Position numbers and translations under genes: made by a program | Shown here: piece after piece, positions 18,119 to 27,685 of the stretch | How positions within the stretch are numbered: position 1 is the first letter of the stretch | How the letters are laid out: each line of letters opens with the position of its first letter | Source of the DNA: Aggregatibacter kilianii | Lineage (GTDB): Bacteria > Pseudomonadota > Gammaproteobacteria > Enterobacterales > Pasteurellaceae | NCBI RefSeq assembly: GCF_003130255.1 | Contig: NZ_NRCN01000002.1 | Coordinates: 1 to 64,000 of the forward strand | DNA length: 64,000 nt | Reading direction: 5' to 3' | Notes under the pieces: model-generated | Seen by the model: only the letters and a program-made list of their open reading frames with translations | What the model was told of the DNA's origin: nothing | Database searches by the model: none

Positions 18119-18560
18119 GAATAATCACCTCGTTATCCAGTTCATTTTGATCGTCCGGTTGAACTGGGAAATGCCGTATCAACTGCTCACCTATCTGCTG
18201 CATAGAAGCCAAAATGCCTTCCGTATATTGCTTTTGTTTAAAATGCTCAATCATGCGGGCACATTCCGTTTGCCAAAAATCATCGCCCACATACTGATGA
18301 ATACCAATGTCTCCGATAATGGCACATTGACGATCGGTATAAGCAATATAAATCAACACGCCATTACGCGCCGCCGTTTGGTGCATTTCCAACTCAGAAA
18401 AAACAGCCAACGCACGTTCGTAAGCAGAAAGTGCGGTCGATTTTGACGGTATTTTTCGTTCGATAAAAATCCGAAACTCGGCGGAGGTTTGTTGCTCAAG
18501 GCGTGCAACTGCCGCCTCGAGCTGTGTTTTATCTATCGGGATTTTTGCAAATAATGGCAT
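18111..18560 (-). CDS. second TPM-domain protein
   Basis: 149 residues with a TPM domain: LEQQTSAEFRIFIERKI, RNGVLIYIAYTDRQCAIIGD and the FWQTECARMIEHFKQKQYTEG segment. It has no signal peptide or membrane helix, so it is presumably a cytoplasmic-side partner of the exported TPM protein encoded next to it. The ATG at 18560 has AAGGTG six bases upstream and is preferred over the GTG at 18569. It is co-transcribed with lemA (21 bases upstream) and the Gly-rich TPM gene (8-base overlap). Confidence 0.85.
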   Translation of the reverse strand: MPLFAKIPIDKTQLEAAVARLEQQTSAEFRIFIERKIPSKSTALSAYERALAVFSELEMHQTAARNGVLIYIAYTDRQCAIIGDIGIHQYVGDDFWQTECARMIEHFKQKQYTEGILASMQQIGEQLIRHFPVQPDDQNELDNEVIIHD

Positions 18561-18581
18561 GGTCGCCACCTTGTTTTCCGT

Positions 18582-19163
18582 TTAGTTAAAATTCACTGTC
18601 GGCGCGTTTGCCGCACCTTCAACAGATTTGAAGTAAGGTTTTTCTTTAAAACCAAAAATCATCGCCACTAATTTGGTTGGGAATGTACGAATTTTTTGGT
18701 TGTATTCACGTGCTGCCTCATTGAATTTATTACGGGCTACGTTAATACGGTTTTCTGTACCTTCCAATTGCGCTTGTAAGTTCATAAAGCCCTCGTTCGC
18801 ACGCAATTCAGGATAATTCTCTACGCTGACCAATAAACGGGATAACGCAGAACCCACCGCATTTTGGTTTTGTTGGAATTGGGTTAATTGCTCTTCCGTT
18901 AAATTAGACGGATCGATTTTGGTTTGCGTTGCTTTTGCACGTGCTTCAACAACACCAGTCAAGGTTTCTTTTTCAAAATTTGCCTGTCCTTTCACGGTAT
19001 TCACTAAATTCGGAATCAAATCGGAACGACGTTGATAAGTCGATTCTACATTTGCCCACACGGAATTAATTTGCTCTTCCGCTGCAACCAAGCCGTTATA
19101 ACTTGGAATCAATGCTACAGCAGCAATTACTGCAACAATAATCAAGATAAGCAATTTTTTCAT
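18582..19163 (-). CDS. lemA: LemA family protein
   Basis: 193 residues: an N-terminal membrane anchor (LLILIIVAVIAAVALIPSYN) and a long helical bundle with the LemA hallmarks NSVWANVESTYQRRSDLIPN, LTGVVEARAKA, LLVSVENYPELRAN and ENRINVARNKFNEAAREYN. LemA proteins are envelope proteins of unsettled function, usually next to TPM-domain genes as here. First gene of the lemA-TPM-TPM transcript. Confidence 0.93.
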   Translation of the reverse strand: MKKLLILIIVAVIAAVALIPSYNGLVAAEEQINSVWANVESTYQRRSDLIPNLVNTVKGQANFEKETLTGVVEARAKATQTKIDPSNLTEEQLTQFQQNQNAVGSALSRLLVSVENYPELRANEGFMNLQAQLEGTENRINVARNKFNEAAREYNQKIRTFPTKLVAMIFGFKEKPYFKSVEGAANAPTVNFN

Positions 19164-19198
19164 TTTTTCCCTTTACAATAATTAAACTTAGCTAAAAA

Positions 19199-19232
19199 AC
19201 AAAAGACCTAAACATAGGTTTAGGTCTTTTTT
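19199..19232. terminator. terminator downstream of ompA
   Basis: AAAAGACCTAAAC and GTTTAGGTCTTTT form a perfect stem with a short loop and T-runs on both strands. It follows the ompA stop and precedes lemA in the leftward direction, separating their transcription. Confidence 0.85.
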
Positions 19233-19265
19233 ATCTTTATCTGAAAATAATTAACAAAATGCTAA

Positions 19266-20306
19266 TTATTTAGTACCGTTAACTGCGATTTCTACGCGAC
19301 GGTCATCAGCTAAGCAAGCGATAAGCGCTTTACGACCTTTAACTGCGTCACATTTGTTACCAGTAACCGAGTTTGCTTTACCGTAACCGGTTGCAGAAAT
19401 AGCGTTTTGAGAAACGCCTTTAGCAACTAAGTAGTTAGCTACAGTTTCAGCACGTTTTTGAGATAATTTTTGGTTGTAAGCATCAGAACCGATACGGTCT
19501 GTATAACCTGCAACTTTAACGTCTGCACTTTTAACTTGTGCGATTTCGCCGTAGATACCATCTAACACGCTTTGTGCTTGTGGTTTTAAGTTAGCTTTGC
19601 CGAATGCGAAAGTTACATCAGAGTTCAAGTTGAAAGTTTTGCTTACAACTTCAGGAGCCGGAGCAGGTGCTGCACCTTGACCGAAACGGTAAGATAAACC
19701 AACTGCTACAGAGCCGATGTCCGGAGAATAACGAATGTCAGTTTCTTGACCAGTTTTTCTTACAGCTTTACCTAAGTTGCCTACACGGCTAACCCATTGG
19801 TATTCTGCGCGTAATGCTAATTCAGGAAGAATTGCATATTCAACACCCGCTGCAAATACAGGAGATACTTTCAAGTTATGATATTTATCAGCAACCCCGT
19901 CATTCACCTGTTTATAATCACTACGGATTAGAGCTGCACCAGCACGGCCATAAACATCTAAGTTGTCTAATACAGGGTAACTTCCTTTAAGGGCTAAAGT
20001 GGTACCGTGAGCGGTATGTCTAAATTGATCGCCATCGCTGTATTTAACTTTAGCGCGACCAAAATATTCATAACCGGCTTCAACAGCTAAGTTATCCGTG
20101 ATCTGGTAACCACCGAAAATACCGTATGCTTCTGAGTTACGTCTGATTTTACCATCGTTACCGTCAGTAAATTGACCTAAACCGTGGTGAACGGAAGCCC
20201 AACCAGCTTTTGCACCGGCATAGAATGTATTTGCTTGTGGCGCTGCTTGTGCCACTGTTGCTGCTGCTAAACCAGCGATAGCTAATGCGATTGCAGTTTT
20301 TTTCAT
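19266..20306 (-). CDS. ompA: outer membrane protein OmpA (P5-like porin)
   Basis: 346 residues: signal peptide ending AQAAP, an eight-stranded beta-barrel with extracellular loops (N-terminal NTFYAGAKAGWASVH, barrel end VAVGLSYRFGQG), a short APAPAPE linker near residue 217, and a C-terminal peptidoglycan-binding OmpA domain (VKVAGYTDRIGSDAYNQKLS, RAETVANYLVAKG). Two cysteines near the C-terminus are typical. It links outer membrane and peptidoglycan; in this group OmpA proteins are major surface antigens and adhesins. GAGG lies upstream of the ATG. Confidence 0.96.
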   Translation of the reverse strand: MKKTAIALAIAGLAAATVAQAAPQANTFYAGAKAGWASVHHGLGQFTDGNDGKIRRNSEAYGIFGGYQITDNLAVEAGYEYFGRAKVKYSDGDQFRHTAHGTTLALKGSYPVLDNLDVYGRAGAALIRSDYKQVNDGVADKYHNLKVSPVFAAGVEYAILPELALRAEYQWVSRVGNLGKAVRKTGQETDIRYSPDIGSVAVGLSYRFGQGAAPAPAPEVVSKTFNLNSDVTFAFGKANLKPQAQSVLDGIYGEIAQVKSADVKVAGYTDRIGSDAYNQKLSQKRAETVANYLVAKGVSQNAISATGYGKANSVTGNKCDAVKGRKALIACLADDRRVEIAVNGTK

Positions 20307-20772
20307 TTTGATGATCCTCTTTAATATTTAGTCATCTTTAATTTAAAACAGTATCAGCTGATATAGCTGAAAACCAACACAATTACTTGTGTTACCTGTC
20401 ATCTTAAACTGTTTATGCAAAAAAGGGAAATTTTTTACAATTTTCAGCCTAAGATATTGTTTCAAATAGGGTTGAATTACCCACTTCCTTTTGACAGACT
20501 CGCACCCTTTTCTTAAAGGGATGCTCAAAAGTACGGGTATTATCCTACTGAAAAAATGGAAAATCAAACAAATGTCCGTTCTTTTGATTATTTTTTAAAC
20601 AAATAACACCTGGGAAAGTTTATTTTTTGACCAATCTTAAGTATTTCTTCAGAAATTATCCTCATTATTGACTTCGTTTATCTGACATTCCTTCCTATTT
20701 ATATGCTAGAATTCGGTCACTTTTTACTCCCTTAAACCCTAATAATGATCAATGATCTAAGAGTGCAGCAAA
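20307..20772. promoter_or_regulatory. ompA-ydiJ divergent intergenic region with ompA leader hairpins
   Basis: No gene. On the ompA side there are inverted repeats CAGCT..AGCTG (20355-20369) and AACACAA..TTGTGTT (20376-20393), probable leader stem-loops, and CCCTTT..AAAGGG (about 20505-20520). On the ydiJ side TGCTAGAAT (20704-20712) looks like an extended -10 box. No confident -35 was assigned on either strand. Confidence 0.5.
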
Positions 20773-23700
20773 ATGCTACCCCGTTTAAAAAATATCCCTC
20801 AACTTTCGCCTTTAGTTGGTAATTATTTAGACGCATTACGGTTACAACATTTTGAAGGCGATATTGCCTCCAATTACGCCGATCGTTTAAGTTTGGCCAC
20901 GGATAACAGCGTTTACCAACAATTACCACAGGCGATTTTATTTCCGAAAAGCGTGGCAGATGTAGTACGTATTACCAAACTGGCACAACAGGAAAAATAC
21001 CTTTCTCTCACTTTCACTCCACGCGGAGGCGGCACCGGCACCAACGGGCAATCTATCAATAATAATATTATTGTAGATGTTTCCCGTCACATGACCCAAA
21101 TTCTTGAACTCAATGTTAAAGAACGTTGGGTACGGGTGCAGGCAGGTGTGGTAAAAGATCAACTCAATCAATTTCTCAAACCACACGGCTTATTTTTCTC
21201 CCCTGAACTCTCCACCAGTAATCGTGCCACCTTAGGCGGCATGATTAATACCGATGCTTCCGGACAAGGTTCCTTGCAATACGGAAAGACATCCGACCAC
21301 GTTCTGGGGTTGCGTGCCGTGCTAATCAACGGCGATATTTTGGACACAAGTGCGGTCAAATCCGATGACATTTTTCAATATATTGAAGAAAACCATGGTT
21401 CTGCCCGCGTAAAAAACATCCATCAAGAAATCTTCCAACGCTGTAAAGAAAAGCGGGAGCAAATTCTTCATGATTTGCCACAGCTCAATCGTTTTCTGAC
21501 CGGTTACGATTTAAAAAATGTGTTTAACGATGATTTAAGCGAATTCAATCTAACCCGTATTCTGACAGGCTCTGAAGGCTCACTTGCCTTTATTTGCGAA
21601 GCCACGTTAGATTTAATGCCGCTACCACAGCATCGCACATTAATTAACATCAAATACAATTCTTTCGATGCGGCATTGCGTAACGCACCTTTTATGGTCA
21701 AAGCCAATGCGCTTTCCGTAGAAACTGTCGATTCCAAAGTGCTGAATTTGGCTAAACAGGATATTATTTGGCATTCGGTGCAAGATTTATTAACGGAAGA
21801 CGAACAACATCCGATTCTTGGCTTAAATATAGTGGAATACGCCGGTAATAATCAGGCATTAATTGAAAAGCAGGTGGCGCATTTATGTGCAGAATTGGAT
21901 CAAAAAATTGCCGAGGGAAAAGATCATATTATCGGCTATCAAGTTTGCGATCATTTGCCGTCGATTGAACGAATTTATGCCATGCGCAAAAAAGCCGTAG
22001 GGTTGCTTGGCAATGCCAAAGGCGCAGCAAAACCCATTCCTTTTGTGGAAGACACTTGTGTGCCGCCGGAAAATCTGGCGGATTACATTACCGAGTTTCG
22101 TACTTTATTAGATAGCCATAATCTACAATACGGTATGTTCGGTCATGTGGATGCAGGCGTGTTGCACGTTCGCCCAGCGCTAGATTTATGCGATCAAGCG
22201 CAAGTTAAATTATTCAAACAGATTTCCGACGAGGTGGCAGAACTCACCCGTAAATATGGCGGTTTAATTTGGGGCGAACATGGCAAAGGGATGCGCTCGC
22301 AATACGGCGAAAAATTCTTTACGCCAGAATTATGGCGTGAATTACGTTACATCAAATTCTTATTTGATCCGCAAAATCGCCTCAATCCGGGAAAAATCTG
22401 CACGCCGTTAAACAGCGAACAAGAACTTTATTCGATTTTATCGCCAATGCGAGCCGACCTAGACCGTCAAATTCCCGTTCAAATGAAAGAAGAATTTATC
22501 GGTGCCATGAATTGTAACGGCAACGGTTTATGCTTTAACTTTGACGTCCACAGCACCATGTGCCCGTCTATGAAAGTGAGTAAAAATCGCGTCTTTTCAC
22601 CGAAAGGCCGCGCGGCAATGGTGCGCGAATGGTTGCGTTTAATGGCGAACGAGCAAGTTACCCCGGCGCAATTGGATTTCAAACAATCCACAGAGAAGCT
22701 CACGGATTTGGTGCAAAAATTAAAAAACAGCTACCAAAAACGCCGTGGCGAATACGATTTTTCTCATGAAGTGAAAGCAGCAATGGACACTTGCCTGGCG
22801 TGTAAAGCTTGCGCCAGCCAATGCCCGATTAAAATCGACGTACCGAGCTTCCGCGCCAAATTCTTCCATTTTTACCACCAGCGTTATCTGCGCCCAATCA
22901 AAGATTATGTGCTATCCAATGTGGAATACGTTGCACCGCTGATGGCAAAACAAGCGAAGCTCTTCAATTATTTTACGGCACCCCAATTCAGTCAAAAAGT
23001 GGCAGAAAAATGTTTGGGTATGACGGATTTGCCGTTGCTCTCTAATCCAAATCTGCAACAACAACTCATTCAACTCGGTCATAAAAACGAGTCCTTAGAG
23101 AAATTGGAAAGCCTAAGTGCGGTAGAAAAACAAAATGTTTTGCTTATCGTACAAGATCCGTTCACCTCTTATTATGACGCCAAAGTCGTCGCCGATTTTG
23201 TGGCCTTAACCCAAAAGCTCGGCTTTAACCCTGTGGTTCTGCCATTTAAACCGAATGGAAAAGTACAGCATATTAAAGGTTTCTTAGGACGTTTTGCCAA
23301 AACGGCGAAAAATCAGGCGGATTTTTTAAACCGTATGGCGAAATTAGGCTTGCCTTTGGTGGGTGTAGATCCGGCCATTGTGTTGTCTTATCGGGACGAA
23401 TATAAAGAAATCTTAGGTGCCGAACGGGGTGAATTCCATGTTGTCACTGCCCACGAATGGTTGAAACAACAGCTTGATGGCGAAATCTTACAAAACGCGT
23501 TGAAAAACGCACAAAAAAATGACCGCACTTTTACGCCACAACAATGGTATTTATTCCCGCATTGTACGGAAATTACCGCCATGCCGAACAGCGGTAAAGA
23601 ATGGCAACACATTTTTGCTACCTTCAGCCAACAGTTACAGGTGGAAAGCGTGGGCTGTTGTGGCATGGCCGGCGTCTTCGGCCATGAAACCCAACACATT

Positions 23701-23865
23701 GCCATGTCGAAAGAAATTTATGCCTCCTCATGGCAGAAAAAATTACAGGGCAAAGATCCTGACTTCTGCTTAGTCACCGGTTATTCCTGCCGTAGCCAAG
23801 TAAAACGTATGGCACATTGGCAGCCGAAACATCCGGTGCAAGCGTTATTAACGTTATTTGAATAA
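20773..23865 (+). CDS. ydiJ: FAD-linked oxidase / Fe-S protein YdiJ (D-2-hydroxyglutarate dehydrogenase-like)
   Basis: 1030-residue fusion. The N-terminal FAD-binding PCMH domain shows FTPRGGGTGTNGQS and STSNRATLGGMINTDASGQG. An FAD-linked oxidase C-terminal domain ends LFDPQNRLNPGKIC. A ferredoxin-like segment follows with CLACKACASQCPIK near residue 675, plus a C-terminal CCG-type cysteine region (VESVGCCGMAGVFGHE). E. coli YdiJ has been reported as a D-2-hydroxyglutarate dehydrogenase; substrate here is inferred from that. As in E. coli it is next to the hotdog thioesterase gene. Confidence 0.9.
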   Translation: MLPRLKNIPQLSPLVGNYLDALRLQHFEGDIASNYADRLSLATDNSVYQQLPQAILFPKSVADVVRITKLAQQEKYLSLTFTPRGGGTGTNGQSINNNIIVDVSRHMTQILELNVKERWVRVQAGVVKDQLNQFLKPHGLFFSPELSTSNRATLGGMINTDASGQGSLQYGKTSDHVLGLRAVLINGDILDTSAVKSDDIFQYIEENHGSARVKNIHQEIFQRCKEKREQILHDLPQLNRFLTGYDLKNVFNDDLSEFNLTRILTGSEGSLAFICEATLDLMPLPQHRTLINIKYNSFDAALRNAPFMVKANALSVETVDSKVLNLAKQDIIWHSVQDLLTEDEQHPILGLNIVEYAGNNQALIEKQVAHLCAELDQKIAEGKDHIIGYQVCDHLPSIERIYAMRKKAVGLLGNAKGAAKPIPFVEDTCVPPENLADYITEFRTLLDSHNLQYGMFGHVDAGVLHVRPALDLCDQAQVKLFKQISDEVAELTRKYGGLIWGEHGKGMRSQYGEKFFTPELWRELRYIKFLFDPQNRLNPGKICTPLNSEQELYSILSPMRADLDRQIPVQMKEEFIGAMNCNGNGLCFNFDVHSTMCPSMKVSKNRVFSPKGRAAMVREWLRLMANEQVTPAQLDFKQSTEKLTDLVQKLKNSYQKRRGEYDFSHEVKAAMDTCLACKACASQCPIKIDVPSFRAKFFHFYHQRYLRPIKDYVLSNVEYVAPLMAKQAKLFNYFTAPQFSQKVAEKCLGMTDLPLLSNPNLQQQLIQLGHKNESLEKLESLSAVEKQNVLLIVQDPFTSYYDAKVVADFVALTQKLGFNPVVLPFKPNGKVQHIKGFLGRFAKTAKNQADFLNRMAKLGLPLVGVDPAIVLSYRDEYKEILGAERGEFHVVTAHEWLKQQLDGEILQNALKNAQKNDRTFTPQQWYLFPHCTEITAMPNSGKEWQHIFATFSQQLQVESVGCCGMAGVFGHETQHIAMSKEIYASSWQKKLQGKDPDFCLVTGYSCRSQVKRMAHWQPKHPVQALLTLFE

Positions 23866-23877
23866 TGGACGTGCATT

Positions 23878-24300
23878 ATGACGATATGGAAAAAAAATTT
23901 AACGCTAAAACAGCTCAATGACTTCTGTAAAAACTGTGCGGTAGCACATTTAGGCATTGAATTCACCGCACAGGGGGATGACTGGTTGGAAGCCCGTATG
24001 CCGGTGGATCACCGCACTACTCAACCCATGGGATTTTTACATGGTGGCATTTCCGCAGCACTTGCGGAAACCGTTGCTTCCACTGCCGGTTTTTGCTGTG
24101 TAGAAGCAGATCAGGCTGTCGTTGGTTTAGAGATCAATGCGAGCCATTTACGCCCGGTAAAACAAGGCTATGTTTGCGCTAAATCAAGCCCGATTCGTTT
24201 AGGTAAAAATGTACAGGTTTGGCAAATTGACATTCGAGATGCACAAGATAAACTGTGCTGCGTTTCACGTTTAACTCTTTCTATTATCACACATGACTAA
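23878..24300 (+). CDS. hotdog-fold acyl-CoA thioesterase (YdiI/MenI-like)
   Basis: 140 residues of the PaaI/YdiI hotdog family. [17 protein letters not shown] contains the active-site helix with the conserved Glu, and [11 protein letters not shown] is the family strand. E. coli YdiI/MenI hydrolyses 1,4-dihydroxy-2-naphthoyl-CoA in menaquinone synthesis, and Pasteurellaceae make demethylmenaquinone, so that role is plausible. Its end overlaps hemH by eight bases, so the two are translationally coupled. Confidence 0.88.
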   Translation: MTIWKKNLTLKQLNDFCKNCAVAHLGIEFTAQGDDWLEARMPVDHRTTQPMGFLHGGISAALAETVASTAGFCCVEADQAVVGLEINASHLRPVKQGYVCAKSSPIRLGKNVQVWQIDIRDAQDKLCCVSRLTLSIITHD

Positions 24301-25354
24301 TTTAAAAATCGGCGTCATTCTTGCCAATTTAGGTACGCCAGACTCACCAAGTCCTAAGGATATTTCCCGTTATTTATGGCAATTTTTAACGGATCCCCGC
24401 GTGGTCGATTTACCACGTTGTAAATGGTATCCGTTACTTAAAGCCATTATTTTGCCGTTGCGTTCTAAACGCGTCGCAAAAGACTACCGTTCTATTTGGA
24501 CCGAACAAGGTTCCCCGTTAATGGTGTTCACCGAACAACAAAAACAAGGCTTAATCGACTTTTTCCGACAACAGCAACTGGATGTGGAAATCGAAATCGG
24601 CATGACTTACGGCAATCCGTCCATGCCAAGTGCGGTGCAAAAATTAATGGATAAAAAAGTGGAGCACATCATCGTACTCCCGCTCTATCCACAATACAGC
24701 AGTAGTACAACAGGCGCCGTGTTCGACTCTTTTGCTAACGCGTTAAAACAACAACGTGGCATTGTGCCCTTTGATTTTATTCATTCCTATCCGCTCAACC
24801 AAAACTATATTTCCGCCCTCATTGATTCTTGTAAAGCAAGATTAAATGCGGATGAGTTTTTACTGTTTTCCTTTCACGGCATTCCGTTACGTTATGAAAA
24901 CACCGGCGATTACTACCGGACACATTGCCAACAAACCGCGGCGGCGGTGGCACAAGGGTTGGGCTTAAATGAAAAACAATGGGGCTTAACCTTCCAATCC
25001 CGTTTTGGTAAAGAAGAATGGTTACAGCCTTATACCGATGAGTTTTTGTCTAACGCTGCGGCACTTGGCATTAAAAAAGTCGCGGTCATTTGTCCGGGCT
25101 TTGCCGTGGATTGTTTAGAAACCTTGGAAGAAATTGCTGAGGAAAATAAAGACTATTTCATCTCTAACGGTGGTGAAAGTTATCAATACATTCCGGCACT
25201 GAATGCCTCTCCGGCACACATCGAAATGTTAGGCAGATTAGTGATCAATCAAATGGCGAAAATGAAATGCAATAACTGCTCTTCACCAAACATCGCCATT
25301 ATTCCAACCATTACGGTGCCAACGTCAAACAACCTTAGCAGCCGTTGTCATTAA
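24293..25354 (+). CDS. hemH: ferrochelatase
   Basis: Inserts Fe2+ into protoporphyrin IX at the membrane. 353 residues with [21 protein letters not shown] at the start, the [11 protein letters not shown] region, the catalytic histidine in LFSFHGIP, and [15 protein letters not shown] near the end. The C-terminus carries several cysteines (KCNNCSSP), which in some ferrochelatases ligate a 2Fe-2S cluster. Overlaps the thioesterase gene; a USS-pair terminator follows. Confidence 0.95.
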   Translation: MTNLKIGVILANLGTPDSPSPKDISRYLWQFLTDPRVVDLPRCKWYPLLKAIILPLRSKRVAKDYRSIWTEQGSPLMVFTEQQKQGLIDFFRQQQLDVEIEIGMTYGNPSMPSAVQKLMDKKVEHIIVLPLYPQYSSSTTGAVFDSFANALKQQRGIVPFDFIHSYPLNQNYISALIDSCKARLNADEFLLFSFHGIPLRYENTGDYYRTHCQQTAAAVAQGLGLNEKQWGLTFQSRFGKEEWLQPYTDEFLSNAAALGIKKVAVICPGFAVDCLETLEEIAEENKDYFISNGGESYQYIPALNASPAHIEMLGRLVINQMAKMKCNNCSSPNIAIIPTITVPTSNNLSSRCH

Positions 25355-25366
25355 AAGAAAAATAAA

Positions 25367-25424
25367 AAAGTGCGGTGGATTTTCTCGGTGTTTTAAAAAC
25401 ACTTGCAAAAACCACCGCACTTTT
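25367..25424. terminator. USS-pair terminator after hemH
   Basis: AAAAGTGCGGTGG and CCACCGCACTTTTG face each other, with an inner GTGTTTT/AAAACAC stem. Confidence 0.8.
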
Positions 25425-25440
25425 GTTTTCAGGATATTTG

Positions 25441-25513
25441 ATGGCGCATGCTTCATAGCGTGTGCCGATAGCCTTTTGATATTTATGGCACGCGTTAGGA
25501 AATGCGCGCCATC
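25441..25513. repeat. palindromic repeat, copy 4
   Basis: ATGGCGCATGCTTCATAGCG and GCGTTAGGAAATGCGCGCCA are inverted arms, with CCGATAG and an AT-rich loop of about 20 bases between them. Same family as copies 1-3; the nearest match is copy 1. Confidence 0.85.
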
Positions 25514-25527
25514 TAAGAAGAAAATAG

Positions 25528-25599
25528 TGAGCTTGGCGAATATCGAAGTCGCACAGAGCGTTTGTTAAACGCGGTCCTACCAATTAGACAACAAGCTCA
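25528..25599 (-). tRNA. tRNA-like element or degenerate tRNA
   Basis: Read leftward, GAGCTTG and CAAGCTC pair as a perfect 7-bp acceptor stem, GTCT pairs with GGAC around a GG-containing D-loop, CGCGT pairs imperfectly with ACGCT around loop TTAACAA, and a T-arm-like stem surrounds TTCGATA. The reading would give anticodon AAC, which bacteria rarely use. There is no encoded CCA, base 26 is absent and the T-stem is imperfect. It could be a phage-type tRNA, a decayed tRNA or a chance structure. Confidence 0.35.
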
Positions 25600-25638
25600 T
25601 ACTAATCTTAAAGGTGCGTTTACACGCCCCCTACCTTA

Positions 25639-26784
25639 TCAATTTACCTTCCACTCTCCGTTCACTACTGTGCCGATGACCTTGTAATCATTGGTGAATA
25701 CCGCGAGGTTGGCGATTTTGCCTGCTTCGACGGAACCTAAACGGTCATCCACGCCAATAGCGCGGGCAGGATAGAGATTACTCATACGAACGGCTTCGGC
25801 GAGAGGGATTTCTACGTATTCCACGGCGTTTTTAATGGATTCCATCATAGTGATAGACGCACCGGCAATAGTGCCGTTGCCGTCATAGCAACGGCCGTCT
25901 TTCACATAAATGGTTTTACCCACGAAGGTGAAGCTTTCCAATTCAGGGCCTGCACCTGCTGCCGCTAATGAGTCGGTGACGATACAAAGTTTGTCACCTT
26001 TGATTTTTTTATCCACACGCACATTACCGAAATTCACATGCACGCCGTCCACGATAATGCCGGTGTAAACGTCGGAATCCAACACCGCGCCCACCACGCC
26101 CATGGCACGACCGGAACTGATCGGCGACATAGCGTTATGTAAGTGGGTGGCGAAAGTGGCGCCTTTGTGGAAAGCGGCTTTTGCTACCTCATAACTGGCG
26201 TTGGAATGGCCGACAGACACCACAATGCCGCTTTTCACGAAATCAGGGGTGTAATTGATTGTCGGGTTTTCGGCTGCGATAGTGAGTTTGGTGATCACAT
26301 CAGCGTTGTCGCAAAGAAAATCTTTCATTTCAGGTGAAATTTCACGAATGTATTCAGGGCGGTGAACGCCTTTTTTCTCTACGCTTAAATAAGGTCCTTC
26401 AATATGCAATCCAAGGGCTTGGTTTTTATGTTTGGCTAAATATTCACGCATGATTTTAACCGCACTTTTAATCCCTTCATCGGGAGCCGTGATAAAAGTT
26501 GGCAGGAAACTGGTACAACCCGATTTCAAATTGGTGGCTTGCATAATTTCCAAAGTTTCTACACTGGTTTGATCGTTAAACATGACGCCGCCACAGCCGT
26601 TTAATTGCAAGTCAATAAAACCGGCCGTAAGATTATGCCCTTGTAAATCAATGGTCTTAATGTCGCTTTCCAATTCGCTTTGTGGAATCACTGCCTCAAT
26701 GTTTTCACCGTTAATCACCACGGCATAATCCCGTAGAATCTCATATTTGGTGTAAATGACAGAGTTAATCAATGCATATTTCAT
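25639..26784 (-). CDS. nagA: N-acetylglucosamine-6-phosphate deacetylase
   Basis: Removes acetate from GlcNAc-6-P to give glucosamine-6-P. 381 residues of the amidohydrolase superfamily: GFIDLQLNGCGGVMFND at the N-terminal end, LGLHIEGPYLS with the metal-binding Glu, VGHSNASYEVA and ATHLHNAMSP with metal-binding His, and VTDSLAAAG with the catalytic Asp. Last gene of the nanE-nanK-siaR-nanA-nagB-nagA run, 54 bases after nagB. Confidence 0.96.
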   Translation of the reverse strand: MKYALINSVIYTKYEILRDYAVVINGENIEAVIPQSELESDIKTIDLQGHNLTAGFIDLQLNGCGGVMFNDQTSVETLEIMQATNLKSGCTSFLPTFITAPDEGIKSAVKIMREYLAKHKNQALGLHIEGPYLSVEKKGVHRPEYIREISPEMKDFLCDNADVITKLTIAAENPTINYTPDFVKSGIVVSVGHSNASYEVAKAAFHKGATFATHLHNAMSPISSGRAMGVVGAVLDSDVYTGIIVDGVHVNFGNVRVDKKIKGDKLCIVTDSLAAAGAGPELESFTFVGKTIYVKDGRCYDGNGTIAGASITMMESIKNAVEYVEIPLAEAVRMSNLYPARAIGVDDRLGSVEAGKIANLAVFTNDYKVIGTVVNGEWKVN

Positions 26785-26838
26785 AATGCTACCTTCTAAA
26801 AAATAATCTAAAAATCCACCGCACTTTTAGCTAAAAAG

Positions 26839-27642
26839 CTACAACACACTATGAATCGCGTGATTTTCCAATTCGGTGAAATATTTCACGGTTTTCACTT
26901 TGAGTTCTTGTAGCGCAGGTTCATCACACACCAACACAAAGTGGCGATGTAATTGAAGCGCACTAACCGTCCAAAGATGATTCACCGATCCTTCTACGGC
27001 GGCTTGCACAGCGAGTGCCTTGGAATGTCCCGTTGCCAAAATCATCACTTCTTCCGCGTCTAACAAGGTGCCGACACCAATGGTTAAAGAATATTTTGGC
27101 ACTTGGTTCACATCATTATTAAAGAAACGAGAATTGGCAATAATCGTATCCGGTGTAAGGGTTTTAATACGGGTACGGGAGCTTAAAGAAGACGCCGGTT
27201 CGTTAAAGGCAATATGCCCATCCACACCTACGCCGCCCATGAATAAATGGATTTTGCCGTAAGATTTGATTTTTTCTTCATAACGGCGACATTCTTCATC
27301 ATGATCATCCGTGTTGCCGTTTAAGATATTGATATTTTGCGGCTGAATATCAATGTGGTTGAAGAAGTTGTTATACATAAAGCTATGATAACTTTCCGGA
27401 TGCTCTGCCGGCAAACCGACATATTCATCCATATTAAATGTCACCACATGCTTAAAACTCACTTGACCGGCTTGGTTAAGTTTGATTAGTTCTTGATAGG
27501 TTTTCAATGGCGTCCCGCCGGTCGGCAACCCCAAAACAAAAGGACGTTCTGCCGTCGGGTTAAAATGATTAATTCTATCGACAATATGACGAGCCGCCCA
27601 ACGGCTGACTTGTTGTTCATTATGTAATGGGATAAGGCGCAT
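26839..27642 (-). CDS. nagB: glucosamine-6-phosphate deaminase
   Basis: Converts glucosamine-6-P to fructose-6-P and ammonia, linking sialic acid use to glycolysis. 267 residues with [23 protein letters not shown] containing catalytic Asp, and [17 protein letters not shown] with the catalytic His. AAGGAAG precedes the ATG. The 200-base gap from nanA contains strong inverted repeats, so it may have its own control. Confidence 0.97.
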   Translation of the reverse strand: MRLIPLHNEQQVSRWAARHIVDRINHFNPTAERPFVLGLPTGGTPLKTYQELIKLNQAGQVSFKHVVTFNMDEYVGLPAEHPESYHSFMYNNFFNHIDIQPQNINILNGNTDDHDEECRRYEEKIKSYGKIHLFMGGVGVDGHIAFNEPASSLSSRTRIKTLTPDTIIANSRFFNNDVNQVPKYSLTIGVGTLLDAEEVMILATGHSKALAVQAAVEGSVNHLWTVSALQLHRHFVLVCDEPALQELKVKTVKYFTELENHAIHSVL

Positions 27643-27685
27643 GATAAACTTCCTTTATTGTGCCGCGCTTTTTATCCCGGTTCCA

